Positions 45,588 to 56,684 of a DNA stretch of 64,000 nt are shown in pieces. Source of the DNA: Amylostereum areolatum. Taxonomy: Eukaryota > Basidiomycota > Agaricomycetes > Russulales > Stereaceae. The translations under genes and the position numbers were made by a program. Numbering within the stretch: position 1 is the first letter of the stretch; each line of letters begins with the position of its first letter. The notes beneath the pieces were generated by a model that did no database searches, had not been told where the DNA came from, and worked only from the letters and a program-made list of their open reading frames with translations. Location of the stretch: positions 145,620 to 209,619 of the forward strand of contig SAXG01000072.1 in the NCBI GenBank assembly GCA_012932865.1, read 5' to 3'.

Positions 45588-46410
45588 TAATCTATTGGGC
45601 TCTTTCAGGAAGGAGTGACGGTATGTACAATGTCTTCCGTCCATTATTATGATTGTAGATGTGGACACTGATTCGGATGCAGGTGGTAAGCTAGGTTGCG
45701 ACTGGGGCTCGCATTATATAGTGGGACATGTCATGGTAGGACATGCTGCGACTCTCCCACTCTTTTCCAGCGAAATCCGCCACAATATCAGTCTATGTAA
45801 CGCCGTTCGGTGTACGCTGATATGCACATTGCCATAAAACCACTGTCACAAGTCGTCATTCTGACGGTTTCTTTGATCGGATATTTTCCGTTATATGATC
45901 GGTGTCCCACAGCCATGTACAGTGTATAAGTACATACTCTTCTCAACACTGCGGCGGTCAAGTCACTCCAGCCTCGAACTCCGGAACTTCGGCTCGGCGC
46001 GACGTTGAGAGTCTGGTTGACGACCAAACAGAACCAGGAGCGACCGACGTCCGCATCACCCAATCACGTGCCCACTAACGACCAGCCGTCGTCGCCCATC
46101 CGTCGCCGTCAGCGCATTCCTACCCCGCCATCTGCTCAGCCTTACTGAGACTACTTACCGCACGCCGTCGTGCGGTGAAGTCTCCCAGAGTCTCCCGCAG
46201 CGAATGAATGGTACGCCAAGATATATTTCTTTCATAGCTGAGTCTTCCTGTCGATCCAGCTACCCCTGATCTCGTCCGTCTCTGTTGGCAATAGCTTTTC
46301 ACATTCTTCAAATTATGTACCACTTGGCAGAACAAATTTGCGCGCGATGCGCACATCCAAATCGGATTCCTGGCAAGTTGACCCTGGGGCCTGCCTCGAT
46401 GTTTTCGTCG
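45588..46410. other. Intergenic region
   Basis: No gene is supported. The stretch holds the 3' region of the F-box-like gene and the upstream region of the third GH16 gene. I do not see the decayed fragment found before the other two GH16 genes. Confidence 0.5.
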
Positions 46411-46416
46411 TATAAA
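46411..46416 (+). promoter_or_regulatory. TATA box of third GH16 gene
   Basis: TATAAA in GTCGTATAAAGATGGC, 109 bp before the ATG at 46520. Confidence 0.55.
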
Positions 46417-46519
46417 GATGGCACCGGAACCCAGCCCATGTTTGTGATTGGCCTGTCTCCCTTCCCCTCTTTTCTATCTCCTTCCGTCCCCCTCTCCCTC
46501 CCCCTCCCGATCCCTTATT

Positions 46520-48071
46520 ATGCGATCCATCTCCCTTGCCTCCAAAGCCGTCCTTTCCTTGTTTCTCGCCGGTCAGGTTGCTGGAAAAATGTACCTCCTG
46601 ACAGATACCTTTACTGGCCAAGATTTTTTCGACGGATTCGACTGGATCGCAGAGCCCGATCCCACCGAGGGACTGGTGTAAGATCACATTTTTCAGCTGG
46701 TTTGATTTGCATCTGAATGTCTCTCTTCAGCCAGTACGTCGACAAGGCCACTGCACAGAGTGAAGGCCTGGCCACGGTCGAAGGAGGCAACTTCTTCTTG
46801 CGAGCAGACGCTCAAACGATTCTGACGGGAGATACTGGACGTAAGTCCTCGCGCATCCAGTCGGTCAAGTCGTGGGATCTTCACGTCTCTGTGTCGGTGC
46901 AGATTTCTTCCGCGATACCTTGGTGGACACTGAACATATTTTCCCTGTAGCTACAACGTCGTACACATGCCGCAAGGATGTGGGTGAATATCACCGACAT
47001 TTGCACAGCTGTACCATGATACTAATGCCACGACGGGGCTGTAGGACATGGCCCGCCATTTGGGAGCTCGGCGTCGGCACATGGCCCGTAAACGTAAGGC
47101 GTTCGACTTGTCCCAATGATGACTACGTGACCAATGAACATTAATGACCTTTCCGATAGGGCGAAGTCGATATCCTCGAAGGCGTGAATGACGTCTCGCC
47201 CAACGCCGCGACGCTGCACACGACCCCGGGTGCGCACGATATTTCCATCGCACTACCGGACTACTGACGCCGATGGTATATAGGCTGTACGATGCCCGAC
47301 ATTCGAAACGAGACTGGGTATGTTACCTCTGGTTTACCTTGACGTCCGTCAACAAAAGTACTCATGACCGCCACAGCGTACCCACGCAGGCCTCCTGTGA
47401 TACCGCTGTGAACTACAACGCAGGGTGCGGTGTCCACTCTCCTGACGCGAACAGCTACGGGCCTGCCTTCAACGCTAACGGCGGAGGCTGGTGAGCTCCG
47501 TGACATCCATGTGTTAGGACCTGGCTGATGCAGACGACGATGGGGTTGCAGGTACGCGGTAGAGCGCACGGACGATTTTATCAAGGTGTGGTTCTGGCCA
47601 CGCAACAGCGTCGACGCTCCCGCCTGCGTCCTCGAGGGTGACGACAATGTCAATACGGACAGCTGGGTACGCCACCGCGCAGTATCGCTAGCATTGATCC
47701 ACCTAACTCATAGCGCGTCCAGGGAACGCCGTTCGCCTACTTCCCCAACACGTCGTGCGACATTGCCTCTCACTTCAATGCAGCGAATATCATCATCAAC
47801 CTGACTTTCTGTGAGGACTTCCTTCGTGTTCGTTCTGCTCTCGCTGAAGTTGATCTTCATTGCGTCGCAAGGCGGTAATTGGGCCGGTCAAAGTTACAGC
47901 AACGATGGGTGTCCAGGCAATTGCACCGGTGGGTCTTTCTTGAGTCCTCGCTTTACGTGGCCATCCAAAGTCTCACATGGCATACTTTGTATCATAGACT
48001 ACGTCAGCAACAACCCCTCCGCGTTCACCGATGCGTACTTTGAGCTCGCTTCCATACGAGTCTACCAGTAG
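46520..48071 (+). CDS. Secreted GH16 endo-1,3(4)-beta-glucanase (Lam16A-like), copy 3
   Basis: It starts MRSISLASKAVLSLFLAGQV, a signal peptide. Intron positions correspond to copies 1 and 2. Blocks: DTFTGQDFFDGFDWIAEPDP, QYVDKATAQSEGLATVEGGN, GRKSSRIQSVKSWDLHVSVY, NVVHMPQGCGTWPAIWELG, catalytic GEVDILEGVND, GCGVHSPDANSYGPAFNANG, YAVERTDDFIKVWFWPRNSV, YFPNTSCDIASHFNAANIII, GGNWAGQSYSNDGCPGNCT, and DYVSNNPSAFTDAYFELASI then RVYQ at 48071. It is more diverged than the tandem pair, notably DAPACVLEGDDNVNTDSW in place of GSVPSDVSGGASSINTDNW. That stretch adds a Cys, so an altered substrate loop is possible. It is separated from copy 2 by RFC1 and an F-box-like gene, indicating an older duplication. 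Confidence 0.92.
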
Positions 48072-49152
48072 GCGTTTTCGGGACACGGGCGTTGCAGATT
48101 GCCTCTATGTTTCAACCCCCCTTCCCCCTTCCATTCTTGTTCTATCAGATTCATATGGGTCTACTCGGTCATTCCTTTGGTTTCCGGGAAGGTATACTGG
48201 GCGTCAGCGCGGAATGGTGTATTACCTGTTTGTACTGGTTATTTATGTCGAGATATACCCTCGTTTATCGGAAGTCACGTTGGATGTTCTTGTTACGGGT
48301 ATGGTATGTTTTCTTTTCGGCTCATTGTCCTACATAAGGATAGCGGTGATCATGACTAGTAGAGCACAAGGAGGACGTGCACTCTTGGTGCGCTCCCAAG
48401 CGAAATTGCTTTGACTACAGTTCCCATCCATTGCTGCATGCGAGTGCTTATCCTTCGTCTTCTCGTTGCATAATGCATTCGGGCGGTGATCACTGTGATT
48501 GTCATATTCATAATTTCATTGTCGAACATGATAAGATAAGATCTTCGGTCTCAATAGCATTGCTCCGTAGTACCTACCTTGCCTACAGCTTTTCCCAACG
48601 TTTCCTCCTCTTTACGCTCGTGGACCTCCGTCCCCTGTTGGTTCCAACGCACGTCTTCCGGCAACAAGAAATTTGACGAAAATCCTGGATCTGCACCCCT
48701 GTTCTCGGATTCGCAAGTTCGTACGGACGCGACTTGAAGGGCCTCGTGGCCTCCGCGCGCGCAGGTGGCAAACCGCCCGCCCTTCTTGCACCGCCTTCGT
48801 ACGCATTCCCCCTTCCTGGAAGCTCCGCCTTGCGCTTTGCCACCGGGATCGATATGACTATCCTGTGCAAGAAACCATCGATCTTCGGGACAGTCGTCAG
48901 CCTTCCCTTATTGTCTGCCTACCCCAAGATGCGACGCTCTGACACGCTTTGATCCTTGTTCTGCCTGGTGGCAACCTCATGTGGAAGTGGCAAAGCGTCG
49001 CGGAGACCTTGTCTCGTTCTCCGACCGTCGTCCGCTTTGTACTCGTGTTTCCCGACGTTCCCGTTAAATACCCCCCGGGCCTCCTCGAAACCCAAACCCA
49101 CCATCGCCATCCAACGCCTCATCCGTACTCTCCTCGACCTACAAGCTTCATC
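48072..49152. other. Intergenic region
   Basis: About 1.1 kb with no supported gene. It includes the 3' region of GH16 copy 3 and the promoter of the F-box gene at 49153. Confidence 0.5.
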
Positions 49153-51897
49153 ATGGCAGACTCGCCTCCCGCGATTCCTACCACCAGCACCTACATACCT
49201 TCCGAAATGGCACCTAACGCCACGCCGGTTTCCGCTTCGGTTGGTGAAATAGGTAGCTCGATGCCAATCGTCGGTCGAACCCGTAAGAAAGTGCGCGCCA
49301 GAGGTTCACGCAAACCTGAACCCGAGCCCGAAATTGAGCCTGAGCCTGACCCCGTCGCCGTCACAGCTAAACCTGTGAAACGGCGTAGAGTGGCGACGGT
49401 AGGGACACGAAAGCTGAGCAAACGGGTCCTCGGCCGCCTCAGCATCGCTCCCTCCCTCCCGTACGACGTCCTTGTCGAGGTGTGTTTCCGCTCGAGCTCG
49501 CGCCACCCGCGTACGAACGCCACTCACGCTTCCCGACAGATATTTGCTTACCTTACGCCGGGCGACCTGCTCGGGCTCTCTCGCCTCGACAAGTCGTTCC
49601 GCATTCTCATCAATGGTGCCCGTTTCTTGTGGCGTCAGGCTTTCGCCAACGTAGAGGGACCGCCTCTTCCGGAGGATATGCCCCTTCGTGCATGGGCGCA
49701 TCTCCTATACGGACCCCCCGAATGTTCTGTGAGTCTAGTTTGGAAGCTTTTGGCCGTCTTCCTTCCGCTCAAGCATCTACACCATTGCTGTACAGCGTTG
49801 CGGACACAAGCCTTGCAAGAGCATCTCTTACACCTTGCAAAAGCGCCTTTGCAAGACGTGCATCCGGGGAGGGTACGCGTCTCCTTCACTCGTGCTACCG
49901 CGTCTCCTCTCTGACGCGCTTCCACGCAGGGAACTCTACCCTTCCACTTGCCTCCAGTTTCTGTGCGCGCAGAAGGCCGAATATCTTTTGGAATTTCTCC
50001 ACGGACATGTCGTGGACGTTAACGGTACGTCGTTAGCAGGCCTCATCGCATCGGCTTCACCAGCTGACACCGCCCATCAGCGAGCGACTGCGGCATATTT
50101 CCTCACTACTGGCGCGACGACGTCCTCAAGCTCAAGGATGCCATCGACAAACTGCCCATTTCCGAGTCGAATGCCTCTCCGGACGCCATGGAAGTCGATG
50201 GGGCCGGGGAGACCGCCGCGCCCTCGACGATGACTCGAGAGAAGTACCTTCAGCAGTGTCGCGAAGCGACGGCCAAGCGCCACGCGGTACGCATATCGTC
50301 CATGTTGGTCGTTCCTTCCACTTATCCTTCGAGCAGCATGCGAGGAAGTGCAACTTATGGGAACACGAACTCGAGCGCCAGCGGATTAAGGCCATGAAAG
50401 AGCTTAAAGCAGCTCGTAAAGAAGAGTACGTCCCTCACGGGCCCTCTTCGCGCGATACCCTTACCTACGTCACGTCCTGTTAGCGTCACCAAACGCCTTC
50501 TCGCTTTGGGCCACGAGCTCAAAGACATCACCGTCCTCCAACACCATTCTTCTGAGTTCCGTCAGAGCAAAGTTCTGACCGAATCAGGTGCGCAGCCGCC
50601 TCTACGCGAGTTTCTATCCATAATGACGCCTCGTATCAGCTTGGGAGCGCATCCTCCCTGGTCTCGAGACCAAGCTCGAGGTCGTGAAAGCGTCCCGCAT
50701 GGCCCTCGAGGCCAAGACCCGGCGCAGGGAACGCGACGAGATCGCCTGGAAAGCCATCGCGCAGTTCTTTCGCGTCGTCCCGCCACCCATCCTCAGCCCG
50801 TTCCTCCCGACCAAACACGACCTCACCACGGCCTTCCCGAAGATCGCCGCGCTGCTCGAGCCCGACGCGCCCGCGGACACCGCGCTGCACGCGCAGGTGT
50901 GGGCGCTGCGCCCGACGTTCCAGCGCGCCGTGTCCACGTGGATGATCGGGCGCAAGCTCGCGCTCGTCGACGCCATGCCGGTGGAGTGGCGGAGCAAGGT
51001 CACCGCGGCGGACAACGTGCACGAGGCCTTCAACCACACGCCGAGGGCGATCCGGGCGGTCTTTGGTACCATGCTGGGCACCGACCTCGCCGCGAGCGTC
51101 TTCCACTGCGACGGCCACTGCGCCGAACCAAGGGAGTGCTGGTCCGGGATCAACGGCGCGGCGTATCCCGGCCTAGACATCCTCGGACACCAGCGCTCGC
51201 ACGCGGAGGGAAAGCCGAAACCTATCTTCAGCCTCGCGGGCCATCGCGTCGTGCTCCGGATGCTGGAGCTGCTCGGGTTGGAGCCGCTTGGCACGACCGC
51301 GCTCATGATGGACCGCCTCCGCCCTTATTTCGTCTGCGTGAGCTGTGCGGAGGGCCCGTCCAAGTCCCGTCCGAAGCAGTGGAGGGCCCCGCGCTGCTGG
51401 CGCTCTAGCGTGCGTTTATCTCGCGTTTATGTTTTTTTTTTTCGCGCGCGAGGGCTGATTTTGGATTGGTTTTGTCGGTGTAGCTTCAGCACGCGCTGCA
51501 GCACCACAAGGGCGTCGACGTGAAGTGGGGCGTTCTCGCGGACGACAAGTTCCGCGAGTACGTTTCGGCGATCAGCGTTGACGAGAAGAAAGTGGACGGC
51601 AACGTGCCGCGGTGGGGGTGCAACCACTGCCGCGACTACCTCAACTTCGAAGTCGTGGAGACGTTCGACGAGTTGTGGTACCATGATGCCCTCCTGAGCC
51701 ATTGCATTGAACAGTACGTCCCTTTCTTCCGATCTCGAGCAGACGTTGACTGCCGCGTTCTGTACAGACACAAGATTGAACAGCCACGGGAAGGAAATGA
51801 CTATTTCTGCCATGCACGCGTCCGTCGGACGGGTCACTACTTGTCGATGGATTCGATCGAGTCTGACGCAGAAGAAACGTCGGACGACGATATATGA
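49153..51897 (+). CDS. F-box protein with paired-Cys motifs
   Basis: It starts MADSPPAIPTTSTYIPSEMA, followed by a basic/Glu-Pro linker (RKPEPEPEIEPEPDP, KPVKRRRV) that may be a nuclear signal. The F-box is LSIAPSLPYDVLVE, then across an intron IFAYLTPGDLLGLSRLDKSF followed by RILI. After WRQAFANVEGPPLPEDMPLR an intron leads to RCGHKPCKSISYTLQKRLCK then TCIRG, a CxxxxC...CxxC pattern like a small zinc ribbon. Helical exons follow (ASDCGIFPHYWRDDVLKLKD, WEHELERQRIKAMKELKAAR, SVTKRLLALGHELKDITVLQ). Then a long exon (50640-51410) has CDGHCAEPRECWSG and FVCVSCAEGPSK. The end is acidic (DAEETSDDDI, 51897). This F-box plus Cys-cluster architecture is common in agaricomycetes; the substrate is unknown. 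About eight introns. Confidence 0.82.
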
Positions 51898-52789
51898 TAG
51901 TCCGGGCATCCTGTTCCTTCTCAACCTCTTCCTATTCCTTTCTTTCTCTCACACACATACATCCAACTCCACGCTCTTTTCATTTTCCGATTCATACTGG
52001 CCTGTGACCTCCAGGTCGACGCAGACTCGACCGTTTGGATGGCAAACAACACACTCCTTATTTGGTCTCCCCTTTCTCCTGACCCTCTTCGACGGGTCCC
52101 CACGCTCGCTACTCTTTTTCCTCTTCGCATTCATATTACCGTGCTGCCTTCTGGAACGACTTACATGGCTACATCGTAGTTACGCTCTACAACGACGTTA
52201 CGAGTCGCTGCTGAAATCCGAGATTACTTGTTTATTCAGAGGTTGAAGGACGAAGCCCGTACAGTTTTCCTTCGCGGAATGAGTATGACCGAGTTTCTTG
52301 GAATGTCGGCAAATTGCGGCCATCCTTGAGAACATTCGGACTCCTGGCAATCCAAGATGCATATCGATGAGCCGTAGCATTTTTTTCGGTCGTTCGGGGT
52401 CATCCAAGCATTCAATTTCCCGAGTATCGGATGGTGCGATCTCCGACGCCAACTTGAACTGGCAGCACAACGACACGATATGTGCCAAATCGTCTTAGTA
52501 ATACTACCCTTATAACCTGAAACACGACCTGACAAGTACTTACGCATGACGGAATCCCCGAAAGATCTTGACTCCCGCCTCCATCGTGTTCCCCCCACCA
52601 CCCCCGCGCCATCTCCTCGCCCTCCCCGTCCCAGCGAGCCCACATCTCTTGCTGGGCGCGTGGCGCCCACCCCAGCGACTCCGAACTTGGTGCGCACGAC
52701 ACCGGACCCAGATGCAGAGCCTCCAGGCGCGAGCGCCCGACAAAGATCGCACGACCACGCTGCTCGCCACGACCTCCCCCCACCGCACC
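51898..52789. other. Intergenic region
   Basis: About 890 bp of 3' region and promoter with no supported gene. A frame opens at 52568, in phase with the next gene, but its first 74 codons have the look of 5' leader (TPASIVFPPPPPRHLLALPV). Confidence 0.45.
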
Positions 52790-54717
52790 ATGGCCCAACG
52801 AAAACCTCAAATGCCCTGCATCACCGACCCAGATCCCAAGACAGCCACCTCGACCGCGTTCACCTGCGCGCGGCGGCACTTCACCGTCAAGGACCTCCCC
52901 GACGATTTTCCGTACGACGTCGTGCACGACAACGGGCTGCAGATCCACTACTTCGAGTTCCGCGCGCACGCCCCGCCCCCGCCCGACCTCGGCCACGCGG
53001 GCGACGTCTGGCTGAACATCGCGCCCGGCTCGTACGCGCTGCACGTGCGCGTGCACGACAAGTGGCTGCTCTGGCCGGGCCCGCACAAGTCGAAGAAGAA
53101 CATGTTCGAGCACCCGCTCGTGCCCGGCCGCTACCTCTGGTGCACGCGCAAGCACGTCCTCTGGTACACCTGCGACGGCATCCGCAAGAGCGCCTCGCTC
53201 CAGACGCGCGGCGAGGAGAACGACTTTGGCCGGAACCGCTACCGCGCCGCCGTGGGCGCGGCCGACCGCGGCGCATCGCGCGCGCAGGCGAGCGCGAACA
53301 ACAACCGTCTTCCGCTGCGCACGGCGGCGGAGGCGATCGCGAAGATCCTGGAGATGGAGGAGGAGGAGCGGAAGCAGGGTCGGGACCAGCCCGAGGCGAA
53401 GCGGCGGAAGATCAGGGAGGACGACGGCAGCGAGGGCGGGTCCCGGCGGGCGTCGGTCGGCACGCTCACCGCCGCGAGCCCGATCTCGCCAACGTCCCTG
53501 GCGTTGCCCTCCAACGCGCCCGCGCCGACGACCCCCGCCACCCCCTTCCCCACCGCCCACCTCTTCTCGACGACCACCTCCAGCCTCAGCCAAGCGCTCG
53601 GCGGCCCCGCCCCATCGTCCGTCTCGCCAACGTCCCTGGCGTTGCCCTCCAACGCGCCCGCGCCGACGACCCCCGCCACCCCCTTCCCCACCGCCCACCT
53701 CTTCTCGACGACCACCTCCAGCCTCAGCCAAGCGCTCGGCGGCCCCGCCCCATCGTCCGTCTCGCCCTCCACCCACGGATCGCGGCCCTTGCCCCAGGTG
53801 GTGCCCTTCAACCCGCCACAGCGCTCTCCGACGCAGATGCCGATGCCGATCCCGCAGATGCCGATGTCCCAACCCCCCTCCTCGCGCATCGCGCCCTCCC
53901 CGCTTCCGCAGACGTCCCAGCCATCTTCCCACGCCCATATGTCGAGCTCATCGAGCCCTCAAGTGACCAAGTCGTCGCCTTCGTCTGTTCTTTCGACAAT
54001 CTCCCTGCTGCCCGCGCCCCATCCGCTTCCCCAACAGCCGCCGAAGAACAGCGCGCTCCTCGCCCAGATGAACCCGAGCCCGAACCTGGTCCCCTCCCCG
54101 AGCCCCATCACTCCCGCCAACGTCGGCGCGGGCTCCGGCGCCAGGATGGCCGGCGGCGAGCTCGCGGACTGCGCGCGGCTGCAGGAGGACGTGCGCAGGC
54201 TGATGGAGGAAAACCAGCGGTTGACGAAGGAGGTGACTCGATTATCGGATGAGAACCATCGGCTCTACCAGCACCAGAGCCAACTGCAGCACCACCAGCA
54301 CCAGCACCAGCGCTCGCCCTTGCCCACGAACATGCTCTCGTCTTCCGCGATGCACGACATCTTGCGTGAGGCGCTCAACACCGGACTAGGCGCGCGCATC
54401 CCCTCTCGTGCGTTCGAATCCGCTCCCTTGTCCCCTTTCTTTGCGCTGACGCACCCAACCCATCCCGATCAGTCATGAACGAGGCGCAGGAGCACCTGCA
54501 CGCGCGACGCGAGGCCGAACGCAAGCTGGCGGAGTTCCAAGACCAGCTGAAAAAGGTGCGCGTGTTTGGGCTGTGAGCACTGCGCGCGCGCCCGAGGCTG
54601 AATGGATGCGATGTCTAGATGACACAGGCGTTCCAAATGTCGCCCTTTCCCGGCGGAGGGGATAATTCTCTGAGCACACCGGGACCCAGTCCTCGTATGA
54701 ACCCGACGGATACATGA
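52790..54717 (+). CDS. Hypothetical protein with N-terminal conserved domain and C-terminal coiled coil
   Basis: It starts MAQRKPQMPCITDPDPKTAT. Residues about 20-150 look folded: CARRHFTVKDLPDDFPYDVV, GLQIHYFEFRAHAP, GDVWLNIAPGSYALHVRVHD then KWLLWPGPHKSKKNMFEHP, GRYLWCTRKHVLWYTCDGIR. I do not recognise this domain. A basic stretch (AKRRKIREDD) follows, then a Pro/Ser/Thr-rich region containing a duplicated 46-residue block (53484-53759). Near the end is a coiled coil (CARLQEDVRRLMEENQRLTK, EVTRLSDENHRLYQHQSQLQ). The last exons, spliced after about 54380-54470, encode MNEAQEHLHARREAERKLAE and SPFPGGGDNSLSTPGPSPRM, stopping at 54717. GC content is high. A nuclear scaffold is possible but unproven. 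Confidence 0.7.
53484..53759 (+). repeat. Two 138-bp in-frame tandem repeats
   Basis: The unit beginning TCTCGCCAACGTCCCTGGCG starts at 53484 and again at 53622, and the first bases of a third unit (TCTCGCC) follow at 53760. Each unit encodes 46 residues starting SPTSLALPSNAPAPTTPATP. The two units look identical at the nucleotide level where I compared them, so the duplication is very recent or homogenised. Confidence 0.85.
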
Positions 54718-55474
54718 CGAGCCCCCCATATTACCTCTTTACTCTTAATCCTCCGTCGCGCTCCTCTCCCGCTTCGCGGATCCGTCTCGTATGTGCGCGC
54801 GGTTTTTCTGCTTTCGATCTTCCATCATGTGCTCCTTGTTTGCTTCTCTTGCTACAATGTTGTTGTTACCTTACGCGTTCCGGTATACTCTTACGAGCTG
54901 CTGTACTCATCTCCCCCCCTCTGTACTCCTTCCGAACCCTCCACATGTCTGTACCACGGCCTTTTTCCGGCCTCGCTCTCTCCCGCTGCCTGCCTGGGTT
55001 CCCCGTCTGTATCTTGCCACTCCGTCCTGTTTCGCGTTCCGCTTGCGGTGTACTTTATCTGTATCACTATCCCCCAGCACGTTATGTATGGATAATCAAT
55101 CGTGGATTCGGCCGTTTCTAACGCCGGGAACAGGAGTGCGGAGTAAGGATGAGGGTCAGAGATTAAGTAGACAAGGTCAAGGGCCTGCGAGTGTAGGTAG
55201 ATGGAAGCAAAGGGAGATGGCTGTGAAGGAAACGTAATAAGGTAAATCATGATGGAAAGGCGATATATCGAGATACGGACATCTTGACGACTCGACGGCG
55301 CCCCGTATGGACAACATACTTACCACCACGGTACACAGGAACGATGACAGCACCGATCCAGGAAACTAAGTTGGTTAGTATGTAATAGGCATAAGTTGTG
55401 CGACAAACAAACAGACAAAATGCTCGACAGCAGCTTCGCCATCGGCCCTCGACCCGATGCTGAGATCTCAGAGT
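54718..55474. other. Convergent intergenic region
   Basis: The 3' regions of two convergent genes; about 760 bp, pyrimidine-rich in the first half. No gene is supported. Confidence 0.5.
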
Positions 55475-56376
55475 CTAGAGATCCAGTCCCATCATGGTGC
55501 GCCCCATCTCGGCCACGGCAGCCATGGCGGGGTTGCTGCCCGAGCGCGGGTCGGGTCCGCGCGGGAGGGTGAGGCCCATGCGCTCGGGGGACTGTTCGTA
55601 GTAGATCCTGTCCGGGAGGGGCTTTCCCATGCTATCGTGCGCGCGATGGAAGAGATCAAAGGGGCCCAAGGAGAGGGAAAAGAAAAGAAAAGTACTGGTT
55701 AGGTTGTGGTGTAGGGGGAGGTACGAGGAGCAGACGAACCGGCAGAAGTCGCACGTGCAGGGTTTTTTGCCTGAGCGGGGTCGGTGAGGTGAGGCGTGAG
55801 ATGGGTGGGGAAGGAAAGAGAAAGAGAAGAAAGGCGTACCGGTGCCGTGATGGTCGCACCCCCAGCGCATGTCCCCGCCCATGCCACAGCACGTCCACCG
55901 GAAGCCCTGCGGCCAGTACGCGAAGAACTTCTCCTCGCTCCCCCCGAACTTGCCCTCAAACTTGCGCTTCAGATCGTCCGCCTCGTCGAGAAAGCACCGG
56001 CCCCAGCCCGTGCCCTCCTTCGGGCAGTCCCAGGTGCTGAGCTCCAGCGCGCCCTCGTGCAGCGAGCCGTCCTTGCACTTGCGGTGCCGGTCGTACCAGG
56101 CGCCCTTGGAGCGCAGACGCTTGCACTCCTGCTTGTGCGTCGGCCAGTGCGCGGTTTGACAGGATTTACCTGGGGAGGGGCGGGGAGGTGCGTAAGCTCC
56201 GAGATCTGTGAGCGTCGGAGTGCGGAGTGGCGACGGAGGGCGCGGTGGCAGAGAAACTGAAAAGGGTGCGTACCGCAGTAGTAGGTGACGTGACAGGCGG
56301 AGCAGGCGTGGATGGATCCGGAAGGGAGGTCGTCTTTGGATTTAGAGCAAACGGCGCAGGAAGCGGTGCCGGCCAT
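55475..56376 (-). CDS. MYND zinc-finger protein, right paralogue
   Basis: It starts at 56376 with MAGTASCAVCSKSKDDLPSG, then ACSACHVTYYCG and, after an intron, KSCQTAHWPTHKQECKRL: a complete MYND finger (CAVC, CSAC, CGKSC, HWPTHKQEC). The body is YDRHRKCKDGSLHEGALELS, TWDCPKEGTGWGRCFLDEAD, YWPQGFRWTCCGMGGDMRWG, CDHHGTG, then CTCDFCR and MGKPLPDRIYYEQSPERMGL followed by TLPRGPDPRSGSN, ending ...MGLDL at 55475. The architecture and all three intron positions match the gene at 10429-11323, but the two differ at roughly four residues in ten by eye. It lacks the Ser-rich linker of the left copy. Its 5' end faces the unknown gene at 56943, as the left copy's does. The role of the MYND body is unknown to me. 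Confidence 0.8.
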
Positions 56377-56684
56377 GGCGAGTCGATGGTGGAAAACTGA
56401 CAATGCAATATCCGCGCGTGGTCGTTATATGAGCACCGGAAGGCACGTGATCGTGCGACGTCGCGCCTCGGCGCGTCCGTCGTCTTCAGACTTCATCGGT
56501 TCTGGCTCCGATGCTCAACCTGGCTCGGAAGGCTAGAAGGCTGGAGTATGTTAACGTTCTAAGTAGTACTTAAACACGCAGCTCATAGCTGACGCGTTCT
56601 TCTTGAAGTGCACAGCGTCGGAAGTGCTCCTACACGCTTCAGCGCGGCAAATGATTCACTGGATACCACGACGACTCGGACTTC

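Noticed and set aside
52412..53938. 508-codon minus-strand frame
   Set aside because: Arg/Gly-rich shadow of the GC-rich gene at 52790-54717; no motif, no splice logic.
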